Source: Podochytrium sp. JEL0797 (taxonomy: Eukaryota; Chytridiomycota; Chytridiomycetes; Chytridiales; Chytriomycetaceae). Taken from it: a stretch of DNA of 45,426 nucleotides. Each line of letters begins with the position of its first letter. The first letter of the stretch is position 1. Both the position numbers and the translations under genes were made by a program. This document shows positions 42,803-45,426 of the stretch, one piece after another. The stretch is from NCBI GenBank assembly GCA_027596195.1, contig JADGJG010000094.1, positions 1 to 45,426 on the forward strand, written 5' to 3'. The notes beneath the pieces were generated by a model. That model was not told the DNA's origin. It saw only the letters and a program-made list of their open reading frames with translations, and searched no databases.

Positions 42803-45210
42803 TTAAATCTCGCCATAAGCAGGCAACACCCCCCCTTCCTCTGCCACTGTGCCATCGCTTGACAGCTGTTGCTGGTGTACAGCCAGCGCTTTCAATGCCT
42901 TCACCCCATTCGAAAACTTGACGCGTCGGCCAATCACGCGAATCTCCAACGAGTCCATCAACATGTCAGGAGCGAGCGTCATGAGGGCTTGTCCATCAAT
43001 TTCGTGATCTAAAAAACAAGGCAAGTTTAAAAACAAGAGCGGGATGGTTTTGCGGGAGGGCTCTCTAAAGGAATCAAAATCACCTTTCATCAATTCCTCC
43101 GTCACCGTATCCTCTCCAATTGCTCCCAACATCCACGTAACAGCTTCCAAAACCGTCCACTTGGCAGGATTCAAACCCAACCCAAGAAAATGCAGCAGCG
43201 AAACAGTCTCCTCTGCGCTCCCAACGACTGTCGGCTGAGCTCCAGAGGCCTCCATATTAGCCGCCATGTCGGAAAACAGTCCCTCCTCCTTCTTGACCCC
43301 CAACTTGTCAATACTCGCTGCCATGTCGGAAAACAATCCATCCTTCTTGGCTCTCATCTTCTCCTTCATCGACCCACCCACAAACGGTTCCAACTCCTCA
43401 GCCGCCAAAGCAACCGCCATCACTTGCTCCATTCCGTCAAATATTCCAGGAGACGCGGAGGCGGCGGTAACGACGACTGGCTCCTGTCTGACTTCGAGTG
43501 CCGGAGTTGGAATCTCCGCGTCGTGAGACGACTTCCGAGCCTGAATAAACGCCACCTCTTCGGTTTGCTTGCCGGCACCTCGTTTGCGGCGACACCACCA
43601 CACGCCTGTGGCCGCAAGCGCACACAAGACCAAAAAGACACCCACACAAATGCCCACAATAAGACCCGTATTGGAGCCACCTCCACCACCGCCACCGCCG
43701 CCACATTGAAGGTCCAAAACCGTGCCGTTGCACGCACCACCCGTGGTCGAATTTCCTGGAACAGTAATGTTGACGGAAGTAACTGTAACTGTCTGGAATA
43801 CGGAAGCAATCGTGTCGTAAATTCCAAACGTGGAATCTTGTGAGAGCTCCCACATCATGATTCCGTGAAGACCATTGTCAATAACATACTGGGCCTTCAA
43901 TTGAGCAGACTGAGGAGTATTGTAGACGAGTACGTTGTCGTTTAACAGGAAATCGTAATGCGCAAACGTGAAGTTGTTGAAGGCTGAGGTTCCATTCACG
44001 CCGTTGGCCAAAACCGCATTATCCGACTCCGCGAGACATCCCACAAGCCTTGTCTTGTCTCCATTCGTGGGTAACTTGCACGTGAATCCGTACAAGGCAA
44101 TACCGGCAACTATTTGACTCGGCTGGATTCCAGCCAAGAGGATCGATCGGACAACATTGTCCAAATCCGTGGTTGGGCTCAGTGTGTCTTGGAGTCCAAA
44201 CGTGTTGTATCCGTAACTGCTGACACTGTACCAGTCTAGAAATGAGGCGAGGGAGGGAAGTGCGGCGGGGAGGATGTTGGAAACTCGGTCGGAGATAACA
44301 AAAGAGAGAGTCTTGGTGGATCCGAGAGCGGTTCGCAAGAGTTGAACAGTTGCGACGAGGTTCGATGCGTCTCCGGATGTTGGGTATTCCCAGTCGATTT
44401 CCTAAGACGCGGTCAATGCCCTTGTTAGCTTGGTGGGGACAAGGGGGGCGCCTTCTGGGTGCAAATCGAGCTCTCACCAATCCATCGGCATTCACTTGAT
44501 TCGCCAATCCCACGCAAGTCTGAGCAAAAGCAGCTCGAGAGGAAGAAGTTGAAGTCGCAGCGCTGAATGTGGTAGCATTCGCACCGACACTGAGAACCAC
44601 ACGGAGATTCGGATAGATCGCGCGTTGGGTTAGAAAAAAGTGGAGGTTGTTGAGTTTCGCGGTGCCGAAGGAGCAGTTCCCATTCGAGCTCATATCGATG
44701 TATGCGTAGATCAAGACGTCCATGTTGGAAAGGTTGGCTTTTTGGAGGGTGTTGAGTGGCGAGTAATCCCTGAAATAGGCGATTGTCTTGCGTTTCGAGA
44801 TTTGGTTGGCGTAAACGATAGAAGAACTAGTAAACCCAGAAGCGGCACACGATGTCTGAAGCGCAGGGATCTGTGTGGTGTTTGGTTTTTTCCCTGAATT
44901 AATCACATCCAGGCGAAATCGAGGCACCACGACGCACCAACTCTTGGGCCTGGCTGGCAATCATGGATCCCGCTGTACTGCATCTTTCCGAACTGGTGAC
45001 GCAGGCAGTAAATTTCGCGCTATATCCCGCGAGATCAGCGCAAACGTCCGCGAGACCCGGTCCTGTGAGCAGCGAATTCACGTTGCCAGCACAGCCGACA
45101 GCACAGGGGGGTAAATTGGCGATAGTGGCGTTCAAGAGAGTTGCGGGATCGGGAGAGGCCTGCGCAAAGCTGACGGCGCCGATGACAAGGGTGCAGAGGA
45201 TGAACCTCAT
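42803..45210 (-). pseudogene. CFEM-like / GH18 / SAM gene, copy B, disrupted in exon 1
   Basis: Exons by homology to copy A (minus): 45210-44478, 44401-43084, 43008-42803. Exon 1 is 733 nt against 732 in copy A. Two changes follow the CFEM-like region: AAA became TAA (44901-44899) right after SPGCD, and one extra A sits in the following A run. Downstream frame stays open to the end with linker, membrane helix and SAM domain intact. The catalytic motif reads DGLEIDWE, so the second Asp is Glu. A possible new 37-nt intron (44894-44930, GTGGTG...CAG) would remove the stop and restore frame at the cost of the last CFEM cysteine. It is therefore either a recent pseudogene or a remodelled gene. The Gly-rich linker is longer than in copy A. 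Confidence 0.65.
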
Positions 45211-45368
45211 TTTTTTCTTTTTCCAAGGACTGGGTTCTGAGGTACGCACGTGCCGATTGAAAAATTTTAATCTCCATTTGTTGTTTTGTTTCTCAAATAA
45301 ATGCGAGGGAACGACTCTACGAAGTTGTAAAATCAACTGACGAGTGCTTGGATATTATCGACCCTCTC

Positions 45369-45370
<2 letters not shown>

Positions 45371-45423
<53 letters not shown>
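45371..45423. repeat. 53-nt G homopolymer at the right edge
   Basis: An uninterrupted run of 53 G is followed by ATG at the window end. Nothing similar occurs elsewhere here. This most likely marks a sequencing or assembly artefact at a contig end, not biology. Confidence 0.9.
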
Positions 45424-45424
<1 letters not shown>

Positions 45425-45426
45425 TG

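Larger units (their letters stand above)
38334..45210 (-). repeat. Tandem duplication of a thioesterase + GH18/SAM cassette
   Basis: The order on the minus strand is GH18-B, thioesterase B, GH18-A, thioesterase A. Both genes of each pair have matching structure: thioesterases without introns; GH18 genes with three exons in the same phases and an identical 206-nt last exon. Coding DNA of the GH18 pair is clearly alignable, including near-identical signal peptide and SAM regions. The unit is about 3.4 kb. The GH18 copies look more alike than the thioesterase copies, so gene conversion or different constraint may act. Confidence 0.85.

Noticed and set aside
45371..45423. G run as a G-quadruplex or telomere-like signal
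   Set aside because: A pure homopolymer without interruptions at a contig end is better explained as an artefact.

Overview
The window is nuclear DNA from a compact fungal-type genome. Genes are split by many short introns, mostly 36-90 nt with GT-AG ends and CTAAC/CTGAC-like branch sites, and gaps between genes are often under 150 bp. Genes for PDS5, RPF1, a PH-domain PAK kinase and sugar-porter-like MFS proteins fit a fungus. PDE6D, a centrin with canonical EF-hands and an LRRC46-like protein are cilium or flagellum genes, so I infer a zoosporic (chytrid-type) fungus. No rRNA, tRNA, transposon or CRISPR array was found. All gene models were spliced by eye from reading frames and splice sites; every multi-exon model kept frame at each junction except one copy, noted below.

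Layout. 0.3-4.2 kb: two tandem minus-strand MFS transporters with identical intron positions and the same 15-bp promoter element. 5.1-10.3 kb: a PAK-like kinase with an N-terminal PH domain and no visible CRIB, a small SH3 protein, and the prenyl-binding protein PDE6D. 10.4-19.6 kb: a secreted double-psi beta-barrel (expansin/RlpA-like) protein, a C2H2 factor, an F-box/LRR protein with a long disordered tail, a mitochondrial-type hypothetical protein, and an LRRC46-like protein. 20-22.7 kb: RPF1 and three very small genes. 22.7-29.1 kb: a 27-exon PDS5 gene. 29.6-30.3 kb: centrin.

30.6-37.2 kb holds the most unusual signalling locus. A membrane protein combines an extracellular dCache sensor, HAMP-like linker, TPR repeats and a von Willebrand A domain with an intact MIDAS, where one would expect a kinase or cyclase. 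It is transcribed divergently from a second dCache membrane protein that has no output domain. A DUF4436-like membrane protein follows.

38.3-45.2 kb is a duplicated two-gene cassette, all on the minus strand: a hotdog-fold thioesterase plus a type I membrane chitinase-like protein (signal peptide, CFEM-like cysteine region, GH18 domain, one membrane span, cytoplasmic SAM domain). Copy A looks intact. Copy B has an in-frame stop, a +1 insertion and an altered GH18 catalytic motif, although a possible new 37-nt intron would restore frame. The window ends in a 53-nt G run that is most likely an assembly artefact.
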